Assembly: GCA_022821985.1 (NCBI GenBank)
Contig: JAJECP010000037.1
Span: 1 to 64,000 of the forward strand
From: Acidimicrobiia bacterium
GTDB taxonomy: Bacteria > Actinomycetota > Acidimicrobiia > Acidimicrobiales > Poriferisodalaceae
Length of the DNA: 64,000 nucleotides
Reading direction: 5' to 3'
The notes under the pieces were generated by a model. That model had not been told where the DNA came from, ran no database searches, and saw only the letters and a program-made list of their open reading frames with translations. Below, piece after piece: positions 1-8,974 of this stretch. Position 1 is the stretch's first letter. Every line of letters starts with the position of its first letter. Position numbers and translations under genes: made by a program.

Positions 1-422
<422 letters not shown>

Positions 423-466
423 ACCCCGTTTCCCAGAGGCACAGCGCCCATGAAGCCCTCGAGCCC

Positions 467-868
467 ATGACTGCAGCGCCGGCGGACCTGCCGACGCAGG
501 CCCGCCGTCGGGACGGTCGACCCCGGCCCCTGGCGGTGCTCATCAGCTTGGTCATCGTGGTGAGCGCCGTCGGCCTGCTGGCGGTGCTGCTGTTCCCCTG
601 GCAGTCGCTGACGTCTCAGCGGCGCAGCATCGACCACGCCGCCGACACGCTCGAGCGGCTGCAGGCGGAGACGTCCCACCTGACCGTCCGAGTGGCCGAG
701 GCCAAGGATCCGGTGGTGGTAGAGCGGATTGCGCGTGAGCAGCTCTCCTTGGTGCGCGAAGGCGACACCCTGTATCGCCTCAATGTGGATCCTGCCGACG
801 TGATCACGCTGCCGCGCTCGTGGCCGCTGCCGGGCGTGGCCCACCTGCTCGGCGATGGCGAGGGTTGA
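467..868 (+). CDS. ftsB: FtsB/DivIC-type septum formation initiator
   Basis: A 133-residue bitopic membrane protein of the divisome FtsB/DivIC family, which bridges FtsQ and FtsL at the septum. The sequence shows a basic cytoplasmic N-terminus (RRRDGRPRP), one membrane segment at about residues 23-45, then a coiled-coil stretch (about 50-85, with HAADTLERLQAETSHL) and the family-typical IAREQLSLVREGDTLYRL motif near residue 90-105, which resembles the conserved AREKLGYVKPGE segment of the family. The position directly after eno supports the call. The start at 467 is the first ATG in frame; no strong ribosome site is visible. Confidence 0.9.
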   Translation: MTAAPADLPTQARRRDGRPRPLAVLISLVIVVSAVGLLAVLLFPWQSLTSQRRSIDHAADTLERLQAETSHLTVRVAEAKDPVVVERIAREQLSLVREGDTLYRLNVDPADVITLPRSWPLPGVAHLLGDGEG

Positions 869-874
869 CGTTCG

Positions 875-1462
875 TCAGTCGGTCATGATCTGCAGGGCCC
901 GCCCGATGATCGCATCGCGGTGAGTGTCGGGCTCCACACCGCTCTGCTCGAGCGACAGGCGGATCGTGCCCACAGCGGCTGCCGCACGGATCCGATCCTC
1001 GACTTCGGGAGAAGATCCGGTGAGCCAGGCAAAGAGGTCTCTGGCTTGGGCTCGGAGCCGTTGACCGACCGCGCTCTGCTGAACGTCGACGTCGTCGGCG
1101 ACGAGCCGGAACGCCACGATGTCACGGGCCAGCAGGTCGAAGTAGCGATCGAGCACCTCCCGCAGGGCTTCCGGCGTCGGCTCAAGTTGGGCCATCCTGG
1201 CGATGATCGTCTCGCCGTCGCGCTCCATCGGCGCCAAGACCCCGGCGAGCACGTCTTCCTTGCCGGTGAAGTGGTAGTAGAGCGCTGCCGGCGTGAGGCC
1301 GAGTCCTGAGGTGAGCTGCCGTATCGACGTACCGCGGTAGCCCTGCCGGGCGAACAGGTCACGGGCCCGCCGCAGGATCGAGTCATGCGTGTCCGGCGGT
1401 GCCGGTTCGCTTGCGCGTTCCGGCGTGCCGCCAGTACCCGCTCTGGCCCCTTCGCCGGCCAC
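875..1462 (-). CDS. TetR-family transcriptional regulator
   Basis: A 195-residue one-component repressor. Residues ~25-75 form the TetR helix-turn-helix (ILRRARDLFARQGYRGTSIR ... GLTPAALYYHFTGKEDVLAG); the C-terminal half is an effector-binding domain typical of regulators of acyl-CoA or xenobiotic genes. It is convergent with ftsB (stops 6 bp apart) and divergent from coxS with 174 bp between, so it may control the molybdenum-hydroxylase genes; that is inference from position. The GTG start at 1462 is supported by a TAGTTT hexamer six bases upstream (leaderless pattern). The ligand is not predictable. Confidence 0.9.
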   Translation of the reverse strand: MAGEGARAGTGGTPERASEPAPPDTHDSILRRARDLFARQGYRGTSIRQLTSGLGLTPAALYYHFTGKEDVLAGVLAPMERDGETIIARMAQLEPTPEALREVLDRYFDLLARDIVAFRLVADDVDVQQSAVGQRLRAQARDLFAWLTGSSPEVEDRIRAAAAVGTIRLSLEQSGVEPDTHRDAIIGRALQIMTD

Positions 1463-1474
1463 ATCGCCAAACTA
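1463..1474 (-). promoter_or_regulatory. Leaderless-type -10 of the TetR gene
   Basis: TAGTTT, 6-nt spacer, then the GTG start at 1462 (minus strand). Confidence 0.5.
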
Positions 1475-1636
1475 CTGCTGCGCTTGCGGGGGGCTTGTCC
1501 TCGTGTCTGCGCGTGACCGCCGCATGGTGCATGATGGTGCGCGCTCGGCCCTCGCGGCCGCGTGCAACGCCGCCCGGCCTCACGGCCGCGGAACAATATG
1601 CTCGGCCCCGAGGCCGACGAGACGGGAGAGGTCATA

Positions 1637-2107
1637 GTGGAGATCAGCGTCACGGTGAACGGCGAGACTCGTACCGGCGATGTCGAACCGCGCACGCTGC
1701 TCGTGTACTGGCTGCGGGACGATCTGCGGCTGACAGGCACGAACATCGGCTGCGATACGTCCTCGTGCGGCGCCTGCACAGTGCATGTGAACGGCGAATC
1801 GGTGAAGTCGTGCACGATGCTGGCGGTGCAGGCTGACGGCGAGGACATCCTGACCATCGAGGGCCTGGCGCCGTCGGAAGACGAGCTGCACCCGATGCAG
1901 GAGGCCTTCCGCCAGAACCACGGCCTGCAGTGCGGCTACTGCACTCCGGGCATGGTCATGGCGGCGGTGTCGCTGCTCGAGGAGAACCCCGACCCGTCCG
2001 AGCGAGATGTCCGCTTGGGACTGGAAGGGAACCTGTGCCGCTGCACGGGGTACCACAACATCGTCAAGTCGGTGCTGGCCTGCGCGGCCGGCGAGACAGC
2101 GGCCTGA
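1637..2107 (+). CDS. coxS: Molybdenum hydroxylase [2Fe-2S] small subunit (CoxS-like)
   Basis: The 156-residue iron-sulfur subunit of a xanthine-oxidase-family enzyme, passing electrons from the Mo site to the FAD subunit. The N-terminal plant-ferredoxin cluster is seen as [16 protein letters not shown] plus SVKSC, and the C-terminal helical cluster as [11 protein letters not shown] and [12 protein letters not shown]; all eight Cys are present. I chose GTG 1637 because the family length is ~155-165 and GGGAGAG lies just upstream; the frame is open further upstream to 1562, but that part ([11 protein letters not shown]...) is not family-like. coxM follows 13 bp later. No catalytic large subunit is found in the window, so the substrate (CO or another) is open. 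Confidence 0.92.
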   Translation: MEISVTVNGETRTGDVEPRTLLVYWLRDDLRLTGTNIGCDTSSCGACTVHVNGESVKSCTMLAVQADGEDILTIEGLAPSEDELHPMQEAFRQNHGLQCGYCTPGMVMAAVSLLEENPDPSERDVRLGLEGNLCRCTGYHNIVKSVLACAAGETAA

Positions 2108-2120
2108 GGGGAGCGCAGCA

Positions 2121-2948
2121 ATGATTCCTGCAGCATTCGACTACGTACGGGCCGGCTCCGCGGAGGAGGCCATAGCGCTGCTCGGCGAGCATGGTGACGA
2201 GGCCAAGCTGCTGGCCGGCGGCCATTCGCTGCTGCCGATGATGAAGCTGCGCTTGGCGGTGCCGAGCGTGCTCGTGGACATCGGCCGCGTCAGCGATCTC
2301 AGCTACATCACTGACGGCGGCGACCACATCGCCGTCGGTGCGCTTACCCGCCACCGTGCGCTGGAGACCAGCGACCTGCTGGCCGCCGAGTGCCCCCTGC
2401 TGGGCCATGTGGCCGGCGAGGTGGGCGACCCGCAGGTGCGTCACCGCGGCACCATCGGCGGCTCGCTGGCCCACTCCGACCCGGCATCCGACCTGCCGGC
2501 GGCAGTACTGGCGCTGGGCGGCACGCTCGTCGCTCAGGGTCCCAACGGAAGCCGTGAGATAGCTGCTGGCGACTTCTTCACCGGCTACTTCGAATCGGCG
2601 CTGGCCGACGACGAGATGCTGACCGAGATCCGGGTCCCGAAGGCCCCCGGCGCCGGCTGGAACTACCAGAAGTTCAACCGGCGGGCCCAGGACTGGGCGA
2701 TCGTCGGCGCTGCTGCGGTGACCGTCAACGGCGGCACGAACGTGGCGCTCGTGAACATGGGCTCAGTGCCGCTGCGGGCCAGTGCGGTCGAGGCGGCGCT
2801 GGCAGGCGGGGCGTCAGCGGCTGATGCCGCTGAACAGGCTGCCGAGGGCACAGACGCCCCCACGGATCTGAACGCCACGCCCGACTACCGCAACCACCTC
2901 GCACGGGTGCTCACCCGCCGGGCACTCGAGGCAGCCGGCGTCTCCTAA
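2121..2948 (+). CDS. coxM: Molybdenum hydroxylase FAD-binding medium subunit (CoxM-like)
   Basis: A 275-residue FAD subunit of the CO dehydrogenase/xanthine dehydrogenase family. It carries both family flavin signatures, AGGHSLLPMMKLR (about residues 32-44) and TIGGSLAHSDPASDLP (about 110-125), followed by the CO-dehydrogenase C-terminal domain. The ATG at 2121 is preceded by GAGGGGAGCG and gives the usual N-terminus (IPAAFDYVRAGSAEEA). Gene order is S-M; a large subunit gene would be expected next, but the following gene is an SDR on the other strand, so the operon stops here. The large subunit must be encoded elsewhere or is lost. Confidence 0.93.
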   Translation: MIPAAFDYVRAGSAEEAIALLGEHGDEAKLLAGGHSLLPMMKLRLAVPSVLVDIGRVSDLSYITDGGDHIAVGALTRHRALETSDLLAAECPLLGHVAGEVGDPQVRHRGTIGGSLAHSDPASDLPAAVLALGGTLVAQGPNGSREIAAGDFFTGYFESALADDEMLTEIRVPKAPGAGWNYQKFNRRAQDWAIVGAAAVTVNGGTNVALVNMGSVPLRASAVEAALAGGASAADAAEQAAEGTDAPTDLNATPDYRNHLARVLTRRALEAAGVS

Positions 2949-2994
2949 GAGGCCGCGCCGATAGGTGGGCCTTCTCGCTGTCGCACCTGTCGTC

Positions 2995-3057
2995 TCCCGC
3001 TCTTGTTCGCTGCGCTCACGGGCCGCTCGGGCCACGGCTTCGCCTATCGGCTCAGCC
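2995..3057 (+). repeat. Intergenic repeat copy 1
   Basis: Lies between the convergent ends of coxM and an SDR. It contains CCCGCTCTTGTTC followed by the 20-base core at 3014-3033 (gctcacgggccgctcgggcc) and then a GGCTCAGCCTC tail. The same core occurs at 8918-8937 (reverse), 12560-12579 (reverse) and 52120-52139 (one mismatch). Flanking arms gccgatagg/cctatcggc can pair, so it may fold as RNA. Confidence 0.75.
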
Positions 3058-3122
3058 TCTCAGTCGGCGTTCAGGTGGGAACCCGTCGGGCGGTTGCCCG
3101 AACGCGGCCCGGCAAAGAGCTG

Positions 3123-3866
3123 TCAGTCCAGCAGACCGGTGGCTTGGCCACCGTCGATGAGCAGACCGGTGCCGGTGATGAACCTGGCCTGCTCGCTGCA
3201 CAGGAATGCCACTGCAGCGCCGAAGTCGTCGGATTCGCCGCAGATGCCCATCGGGTTGCTCTGACCGGCCTGCTCGCGGTCCATCATCTTCGCGACCCGG
3301 TCGGTCCAGTGGGTGCCGGGCTGGGCGGAGTTGACGGTCACGCCATCGCCTGCGACCTCGCGGGCCGTGATCTTGAGGAAGCTGGTGAGACCGGCCCGTG
3401 CAACGGAGCTGGCAAGCAGGAACGGGATCGGCTGCTTGACGCCGACGCTGGTGATGGCGCACACCCGGCCCCAGCCGCGTTCGCGCATCGGCGGAACGGC
3501 CACCCGGCACATCTCGATCATGGCCTTGCAGTTCATGTCGAAGGCCATCTGGTAGGCGTCGATCTCGGTGCTCTCGAACATGCCCGGAGGCGGGCCGCCT
3601 GCGTTGGTGACAAGAATGTCAACCGAGCCGAGACCTTCGATGGCCTGCTCGACGAAGCTGCGACCCTCATCGGGGTTGCCCAGATCGGCAGTGATCGAGA
3701 GCACCTCGCCGTCGATCTGCGCGGCGGCTGCCGCCAAGCGCTCGGGGTCGCGGCCGCAGATGGCCACCCGCACTCCCTCGGCCGCAAGCGCCTTGGCCGA
3801 TCCGAGTCCCAGCCCTGCTGAGCCGGCAGCTACTGCCGCGGTCCGTCCTGAGATTCCCAAGTCCAT
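3123..3866 (-). CDS. Short-chain dehydrogenase/reductase, atypical active site
   Basis: A 247-residue Rossmann oxidoreductase of the SDR superfamily. The cofactor site (GSAGLGLGSAKALAAEG) and the VTNAGG motif are present, but the usual YxxxK is replaced: the aligned segment reads LLASSVARAGLTSFLK, with Ser and Arg in place of Tyr and Lys, as in a known divergent SDR branch often annotated as 3-oxoacyl reductase. C-terminal GTGLLIDGGQATGLLD is typical of the fold. The ATG at 3866 is preceded by GGGGAA. The frame is open much further upstream, but that part is antisense to the desaturase. Substrate unknown. Confidence 0.85.
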   Translation of the reverse strand: MDLGISGRTAAVAAGSAGLGLGSAKALAAEGVRVAICGRDPERLAAAAAQIDGEVLSITADLGNPDEGRSFVEQAIEGLGSVDILVTNAGGPPPGMFESTEIDAYQMAFDMNCKAMIEMCRVAVPPMRERGWGRVCAITSVGVKQPIPFLLASSVARAGLTSFLKITAREVAGDGVTVNSAQPGTHWTDRVAKMMDREQAGQSNPMGICGESDDFGAAVAFLCSEQARFITGTGLLIDGGQATGLLD

Positions 3867-3971
3867 CGTCGATTCCCCTGTCTCAACCGGCCGCGACAGT
3901 TCCCGACTGGTTTGTGGTCGCCCGGAACCGTAGCCAACAGCCGACCGCCCCTGCGCAGCCCTCGTGCGCCG

Positions 3972-3983
3972 TAGCATCGAAGT
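3972..3983 (+). promoter_or_regulatory. Leaderless-type -10 of the desaturase gene
   Basis: TAGCAT, 6-nt spacer, then GTG 3984. Confidence 0.5.
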
Positions 3984-5000
3984 GTGAGCGTGACCGCCGC
4001 GCCGCCGACGCACGACGAGCTCGTCGCGAAGATGACCGGTGGTATGACGCGGCCGGATCTGCCCCGGTTCGAGGGGTCGGACCGCCTGCGCGCAGACGGC
4101 CGGCCCAAACCGGCCCTTCGGGCGGAGCTGCGTCGCATCCCCAACTTCATCAATGCGATCGAGGTCATCGCCACGATGGCGGCGCCGGTGGCGGTCATCG
4201 CTGTGGTGGTTGCCATCGGGCACTGGCTTGCTGTGGTCGCGGCAGTGCCCATCATCGGCACGCTGCAGCTGCGGATGTTCGTGCTCCACCATGAGGCGGC
4301 GCACCGGCTGCTGTTCTCGAATCGCTGGCTGAACGACCGCATCGGGATCAACCTCGTGGGCTGGTTCCCGTTCGGCACCGGCGCACACCACTACCGCCGC
4401 GGCCACGCCAACCACCACCGCGACGAATTCGGCCCCCGCGAGCCCGACTTCCTGCTGTATTCGTTCTATCCGATCGCCTGGCGGTCGCTCCGTCGAAAGT
4501 TCGTCCGGGATGCGGTGGGCGTGTCGGCATGGCGCATCGTCAAGCCCCGGTTCACCGGCTTGGCCAAGCTCAAGTTCCTGCCGCTCAGCCTGCGGTTCTT
4601 CGCCGGTCAGGCGATCGTGTTCGCGGCGTTCTGGCTCGCAGGGCACCCATGGCTGTACCTGTTCTTGTGGGCGGTGCCTTTCTTCACCTGGTATCAGATC
4701 ATCAACCGGCTGCGGGCCATTGCCGAGCACGGCGGTATGACCCGCACGGCCGACCGTCGAAACACGACGCATCACATCTGCCAGAGCTGGCTGGCCCGGG
4801 TGCTGTTCGTGCCGTATCACGTCGGATATCACCTGGCTCACCACGTCGATTCGGGTGTTCCGGCCCGCAACCTGAAGCGGCTGCAGCGGGTGCTGGAAGA
4901 AGATGGCTACCTGCCGCCCGAAGCCGCATGGCCCACGTATCGCTCGCTCTGGCGGGCGCTCGCCGCAGGGTCACCCGAGCCCACATCGCAGCAGTCCTGA
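3984..5000 (+). CDS. Membrane fatty-acid desaturase family protein
   Basis: A 338-residue membrane di-iron enzyme. Three histidine boxes are visible: LHHEAAHRLLF (about residue 100), HHYRRGHANHHRDE (about 135) and YHLAHHVDSG near residue 280, with hydrophobic spans between them at about 55-90 and 205-240. These ligate the di-iron centre of acyl-lipid desaturases and related hydroxylases. It is divergent from the SDR with 117 bp between. The GTG at 3984 sits six bases after a TAGCAT hexamer. The exact reaction (desaturation versus hydroxylation, acyl or carotenoid substrate) cannot be read from sequence. Confidence 0.88.
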   Translation: MSVTAAPPTHDELVAKMTGGMTRPDLPRFEGSDRLRADGRPKPALRAELRRIPNFINAIEVIATMAAPVAVIAVVVAIGHWLAVVAAVPIIGTLQLRMFVLHHEAAHRLLFSNRWLNDRIGINLVGWFPFGTGAHHYRRGHANHHRDEFGPREPDFLLYSFYPIAWRSLRRKFVRDAVGVSAWRIVKPRFTGLAKLKFLPLSLRFFAGQAIVFAAFWLAGHPWLYLFLWAVPFFTWYQIINRLRAIAEHGGMTRTADRRNTTHHICQSWLARVLFVPYHVGYHLAHHVDSGVPARNLKRLQRVLEEDGYLPPEAAWPTYRSLWRALAAGSPEPTSQQS

Positions 5001-5043
5001 AGCGGCCGCCGGGGCAGGCCGACGGACCGGGGTCGCCGTCGAA

Positions 5044-5057
5044 TACGTTTCGTGGCC
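5044..5057 (+). promoter_or_regulatory. Leaderless-type -10 of the aldo-keto reductase gene
   Basis: TACGTT, 8-nt spacer, then ATG 5058; this favours 5058 over GTG 5052. Confidence 0.45.
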
Positions 5058-6095
5058 ATGTCGCGACTGAAATCCGCCCAGCTCGGTTCGAACTGCGGTC
5101 TCCAGGTGTCGGAGCTCTGCTTGGGAACCATGAACTTCGGCGTGCCCGGACGGGGCCACCAGGGCGACTGGACCCTAGGCGTCGAGGAGGCCCGTCCCAT
5201 CTTTGAGGCCGCCATCGAGCGCGGCCTGTACTACTTCGATTGTGCCGACATCTACGGGGTAGGTGCGTCCGAAGAGGTGGTGGGGCAGATCTTGCGTGAG
5301 CTGCTGCCGCGCGAGAAGTACGTGCTGACCACCAAGGTCTCGATGCCCATGGGGCGCAACCCCAACGAGGGCGGCCTGAGCCGCAAGCACATCATGGAGG
5401 GGGTCGACAATTCGCTGCGCCGCCTCGGTGTCGACTACGTGGACCAGCTGATCATCCACCGCCACCCGCACGGCATCCCCGGCAGCGCGCAGACGCCCAT
5501 CGCCGAGTCGCTGGAAGCGCTGCACGATGTGGTCAAGGCGGGCAAGGCGCTGTACCTCGGCGGTTCGTCCATGTTCGCCTGGCAATTCGCCGAGCTGCAG
5601 CTCACTGCCGAGATGCGTGGCTGGACCAAGTTCGTGTCGATGCAGAACCACTACAACCTCATCTACCGAGAGGAAGAGCGCGAGATGAACCCGTACTGCG
5701 CAGCCACCGGCGTGGCGCTCACGCCGTGGTCGCCGCTGGCAAGGGGCATTCTCACCGGGTCCTACCAGGGCAGTCTCGACGCCGGCACAACCGACCGCTC
5801 CAAGGGCCAGGACCGTGCCCGCACTGAGAGTCTTTATTTGGGTGAGCGCGACTTCGACATCGCTGCGCGGGTGTCCGAGGTGGCCGAGCGACTCGATGTG
5901 CGCCCCGCCCAGATCGCCTTGGCATGGCTCACCAACAAGCCCGAGATCACCGCGCCCGTGGTCGGCGTGTCCAAGATCAGCCAGCTCGATCATCTCGTCG
6001 AGGCCACGACCATCGAGCTCAGCGCCGACGACACGGCCTACCTGGAAGAGCTCTACCAGCCCGTCGAGAACCTGCTCTCGCTCGGCACCAGTTGA
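5058..6095 (+). CDS. Aldo/keto reductase
   Basis: A 345-residue NADPH-dependent TIM-barrel oxidoreductase. The catalytic tetrad is visible: Asp and Tyr in YFDCADIYGVGASEEVV, Lys in YVLTTKVSMP, and His in DQLIIHRHPHG. The later segments MNPYCAATGVALTPWSPLARGILTG and AWLTNKPEITAPVVGVSKISQLDHLVEA match the family's C-terminal cofactor-binding part, as in YghZ/Kv-beta-like AKRs. GTG 5052 is two codons upstream; ATG 5058 fits the leaderless -10 spacing better. The physiological substrate is unknown, and no operon partner is evident. Confidence 0.92.
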   Translation: MSRLKSAQLGSNCGLQVSELCLGTMNFGVPGRGHQGDWTLGVEEARPIFEAAIERGLYYFDCADIYGVGASEEVVGQILRELLPREKYVLTTKVSMPMGRNPNEGGLSRKHIMEGVDNSLRRLGVDYVDQLIIHRHPHGIPGSAQTPIAESLEALHDVVKAGKALYLGGSSMFAWQFAELQLTAEMRGWTKFVSMQNHYNLIYREEEREMNPYCAATGVALTPWSPLARGILTGSYQGSLDAGTTDRSKGQDRARTESLYLGERDFDIAARVSEVAERLDVRPAQIALAWLTNKPEITAPVVGVSKISQLDHLVEATTIELSADDTAYLEELYQPVENLLSLGTS

Positions 6096-6291
6096 GACCG
6101 AAGGAGGTCGGGCGATTCACGACGGCGGCCGGCACGTCGATGATCGCTGTGGGCTGAGCGCGACGGTTGGTTGAGTCCTGAACTTGCCCGCATTTCAGAA
6201 TTGAACAGCTTTCATGGTTTTCACCGGTTTCGTGAGAGATACTGTGCAATTGGGGAGCAGGCAGACGGCCAGGAGGACTCGGGAAGCGGCG

Positions 6292-7959
6292 ATGGCGTAC
6301 TTCGATCTGGGCTCGTACCGGTGGCCGGTCACGACATCCGACGCTGAGGCCCAGCTCTGGTTCGACCGCGGCATGGCGTGGTGCTACGGCTTCCATCACG
6401 AAGAGGCGATCGCCTGCTTCGAACGAGCGCTGCTGCACGACGTCAACTTCGCCATGGCGCACTGGGGCATCGCGTACGCCATCGGGCCGAACTACAACAA
6501 GCCGTGGGAAGAGTTCGACGAGGACGATCTGCGCACCTCGCTGGACCGGGCCCGGACCGAGGTTGCGGCAGCCGCGTCTGCCTCAACAGGCACCGGCGAT
6601 CTCGAACGAGCGCTGATTGGGGCGCTGGCGTACCGCTACCCGTCGCACCCCGAGGTACCCGACGAAGGCGACTTCGGGCGGTGGAACGACGCCTACGCAG
6701 ACGCGATGCGCGAGGTCTACCAGTCCTACCGCGACGACCTGGATGTCTGCTCCCTGTTCGCCGAGGCGATCATGAACCGCACCCCCTGGGAACTGTGGGA
6801 CTTGGTCACTGGCCATCCTGCGGAGGGCGCGGGCACGCTCGAAGCAGTCGATGTGCTGGAGACTGCCTTCGAGACGCTTGATGCCGAGGGCGCCAACAGC
6901 CACCTCGGCTTGCTGCACATGTACATCCATCTCATGGAGATGTCGCCGCATCCGGAGCGGGCCCTGGCCGCCGGCGACCGGCTCGTCGATCTGGCGCCCG
7001 ACGCAGGGCACCTAGTCCATATGCCGACCCATATCGACGTGCTGTGCGGCCACTACCACAATGTCGTCACCCGCAACTCGGCCGCGATCGTGGCTGATCG
7101 GAAGTACCTGGACCTCAAGGGTCCGATGAACTTCTATTCCGCCTACCGCTGCCACGACTATCACTTCAAGGTGTACGGGGCGATGCTGGCCGGCCAGTAC
7201 GCCCCAGCGCTCGAGGCGGCCGAAGAGATGAACCGCACGCTGCCGGAGGAACTGCTGCGAACTGGCTCGCCGCCCATGGCCGACTGGCTGGAAGGGTTCG
7301 TGGCGATCAAGCAGCACGTGTTCGTGCGCTTCGGCAAGTGGCACGAGATCCTCGACCAGCACCTGCCCTTCGACCAACAGTTCTATTGCGTCACCACCGC
7401 GATGATGCGCTACGCACGCACGGTTGCCTACGCCTCGCTGAGCCAGGTCGATGACGCGCTGGCTGAACGTGAGGAGTTCCTTGCCGCCAAGGCCCAGGTG
7501 CTGCCCAGCCGCACGCTGTTCAACAACACCGGCCTCGACATCCTGACGGTGGCAGAGGCCATGCTGAACGGCGAGGTGGAGTACCGGTGCGGCAACTTCG
7601 ACGTCGCCTTCGATCATCTGCGCCACGCGGTGGAGCTCGACGACAACCTGCCCTACGATGAGCCCTGGGGCTGGATGCAGCCGACACGCCATGCGCTGGC
7701 CGCGTTGCTGTCGGAACAAGGCCAGTTTGACGAGGCCGAGGCGCTGTACCGGTCCGACTTGGGCTTGGACGACCAGCTGCGCCGGCCCTGCCAGCACCCC
7801 GACAACGTCTGGAGCCTGCACGGCCTGCACGAGTGCCTCGTGCGCCGGGGGGAAACGGTGGAGGAACCGCTGATCCGCCAGCGCCTCGATCTCGCCATCG
7901 CACGGGCAGACATGCCCATCACCGCGTCCTGCTTCTGCCGGTTGGAGGCGATCTCATAG
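6292..7959 (+). CDS. TPR-repeat protein of unknown function
   Basis: A 555-residue soluble protein built from helical repeats. Near residues 20-70, WFDRGMAWCYGFHHEEAIACFERALLHDVNFAMAHWGIAYA is a clear tetratricopeptide pair, and further repeats follow, for example YAPALEAAEEMNRTLPEE and EQGQFDEAEALYRSDLGL near the C-terminus. No signal peptide or catalytic motif is seen. Similar whole-length TPR proteins are common in environmental bacteria and have no assigned role. An AGGAGG site about 15 bases before ATG 6292 supports this start; an upstream in-frame ATG at 6214 would add a non-TPR tail. coxD starts 31 bp after the stop, so co-transcription is possible. Confidence 0.85.
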   Translation: MAYFDLGSYRWPVTTSDAEAQLWFDRGMAWCYGFHHEEAIACFERALLHDVNFAMAHWGIAYAIGPNYNKPWEEFDEDDLRTSLDRARTEVAAAASASTGTGDLERALIGALAYRYPSHPEVPDEGDFGRWNDAYADAMREVYQSYRDDLDVCSLFAEAIMNRTPWELWDLVTGHPAEGAGTLEAVDVLETAFETLDAEGANSHLGLLHMYIHLMEMSPHPERALAAGDRLVDLAPDAGHLVHMPTHIDVLCGHYHNVVTRNSAAIVADRKYLDLKGPMNFYSAYRCHDYHFKVYGAMLAGQYAPALEAAEEMNRTLPEELLRTGSPPMADWLEGFVAIKQHVFVRFGKWHEILDQHLPFDQQFYCVTTAMMRYARTVAYASLSQVDDALAEREEFLAAKAQVLPSRTLFNNTGLDILTVAEAMLNGEVEYRCGNFDVAFDHLRHAVELDDNLPYDEPWGWMQPTRHALAALLSEQGQFDEAEALYRSDLGLDDQLRRPCQHPDNVWSLHGLHECLVRRGETVEEPLIRQRLDLAIARADMPITASCFCRLEAIS

Positions 7960-7976
7960 CGCGGCGTGCGAAGCCG

Positions 7977-7990
7977 TAGCCTTGATCGCT
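7977..7990 (+). promoter_or_regulatory. Leaderless-type -10 of coxD
   Basis: TAGCCT, 8-nt spacer, then GTG 7991; this favours 7991 over TTG 7982. Confidence 0.45.
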
Positions 7991-8896
7991 GTGTTCACAG
8001 CGCCCGGTACCACTGCTGATGTCTCGGCGGCGCTGACCGAGCACGGCTACCTGCCCGACGAGGGGCTGTCGACGGTGGTGTACCTCTCCGTCACGATGGG
8101 TCGGCCGTTGTTCCTCGAGGGCGATGCGGGCGTGGGCAAGACCGAGCTGGCCAAGGTGCTGGCGGCCTGGATCGGCGGGGAGTTCATCCGCCTGCAGTGC
8201 TACGAGGGCATCGACGCCGCTCAGGCGCTCTACGAATGGGACTACACCCGCCAGCTCCTCCACCTGCGCACCGCAGAGGCTGCGGGACGCGCTGCAGCCG
8301 ACGCCGAGGCCATCGAGGACGAGCTGTATTCGGAACGCTTCCTGATCCGCCGGCCGCTGCTGCGGGCCATCGACCACGACGACGCCACGCCCGCAGTGCT
8401 GCTGATCGACGAAGTGGATCGGGCCGACGACGAGTTCGAGGCGTTCCTGCTCGAGGTGCTGTCCGACTTCACGGTCACCGTGCCCGAGCTGGGCACGATC
8501 ACCGCGGCCCGGCCGCCGCTCGTGGTGGTCACCTCCAATCGGACCCGCGACGTGCACGACGCGCTCAAGCGCCGCTGCCTGTACCACTGGGTCTCGCACC
8601 CGTCGGTCGACCGTGAGGTCGAGATCGTCAAGCTCAAGCTGCCCGATGTCGACGGCGCGCTCGCACGGCAGGTGGCCTCTGCTGTGTCGGTGATGCGCGA
8701 GATGCGGCTGTACAAGCCCCCTGGCGTCGCTGAGACCATCGACTGGGCCACGGCGCTGGGGCGTCTCGGCGCAGCCGAGCTCGACACCCCGATGCTTGAA
8801 GCCACGCTGGGAACGGTGCTGAAGTATCGCGAGGACCAGCAACGTGTTACGTCGGTCGGGATGGAGATGATCATGGCCGCCGTCGCCGAGGCCTGA
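7991..8896 (+). CDS. coxD: MoxR-type AAA+ ATPase (CoxD-like)
   Basis: A ~301-residue MoxR-family chaperone ATPase. CoxD-type members act with the VWA protein CoxE in maturing the Mo/Cu active site of CO dehydrogenase. Walker A GDAGVGKTEL is at about residues 44-53 and Walker B VLLIDEVDRAD near 137-147; sensor 1 lies in VVVTSNRTRDVHDALKRRC, where ALKRRC is typical of the family. coxE follows 78 bp downstream across a copy of the intergenic repeat. GTG 7991 is preferred over TTG 7982 because of the -10 spacing. The cox label rests on the neighbours. Confidence 0.9.
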   Translation: MFTAPGTTADVSAALTEHGYLPDEGLSTVVYLSVTMGRPLFLEGDAGVGKTELAKVLAAWIGGEFIRLQCYEGIDAAQALYEWDYTRQLLHLRTAEAAGRAAADAEAIEDELYSERFLIRRPLLRAIDHDDATPAVLLIDEVDRADDEFEAFLLEVLSDFTVTVPELGTITAARPPLVVVTSNRTRDVHDALKRRCLYHWVSHPSVDREVEIVKLKLPDVDGALARQVASAVSVMREMRLYKPPGVAETIDWATALGRLGAAELDTPMLEATLGTVLKYREDQQRVTSVGMEMIMAAVAEA

Positions 8897-8909
8897 GAGC
8901 CGCGTGGCT

Positions 8910-8972
8910 GAGCCCCGGGCCCGAGCGGCCCGTGAGCCCAATCGCATCAGCACAGGGAACAAGAGCGGGACG
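8910..8972 (-). repeat. Intergenic repeat copy 2
   Basis: Reverse-orientation copy between coxD and coxE. The core is at 8918-8937, and the CCCGCTCTTGTTC arm, read on the minus strand, is at about 8957-8970. A longer spacer separates arm and core than in copy 1. Confidence 0.75.
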
Positions 8973-8974
8973 CC

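Noticed and set aside
1490..1600. TetR operator in the coxS upstream region (catggtgcatgatggtgc)
   Set aside because: Only an imperfect direct repeat, not the inverted repeat expected for a TetR dimer; not enough to call.
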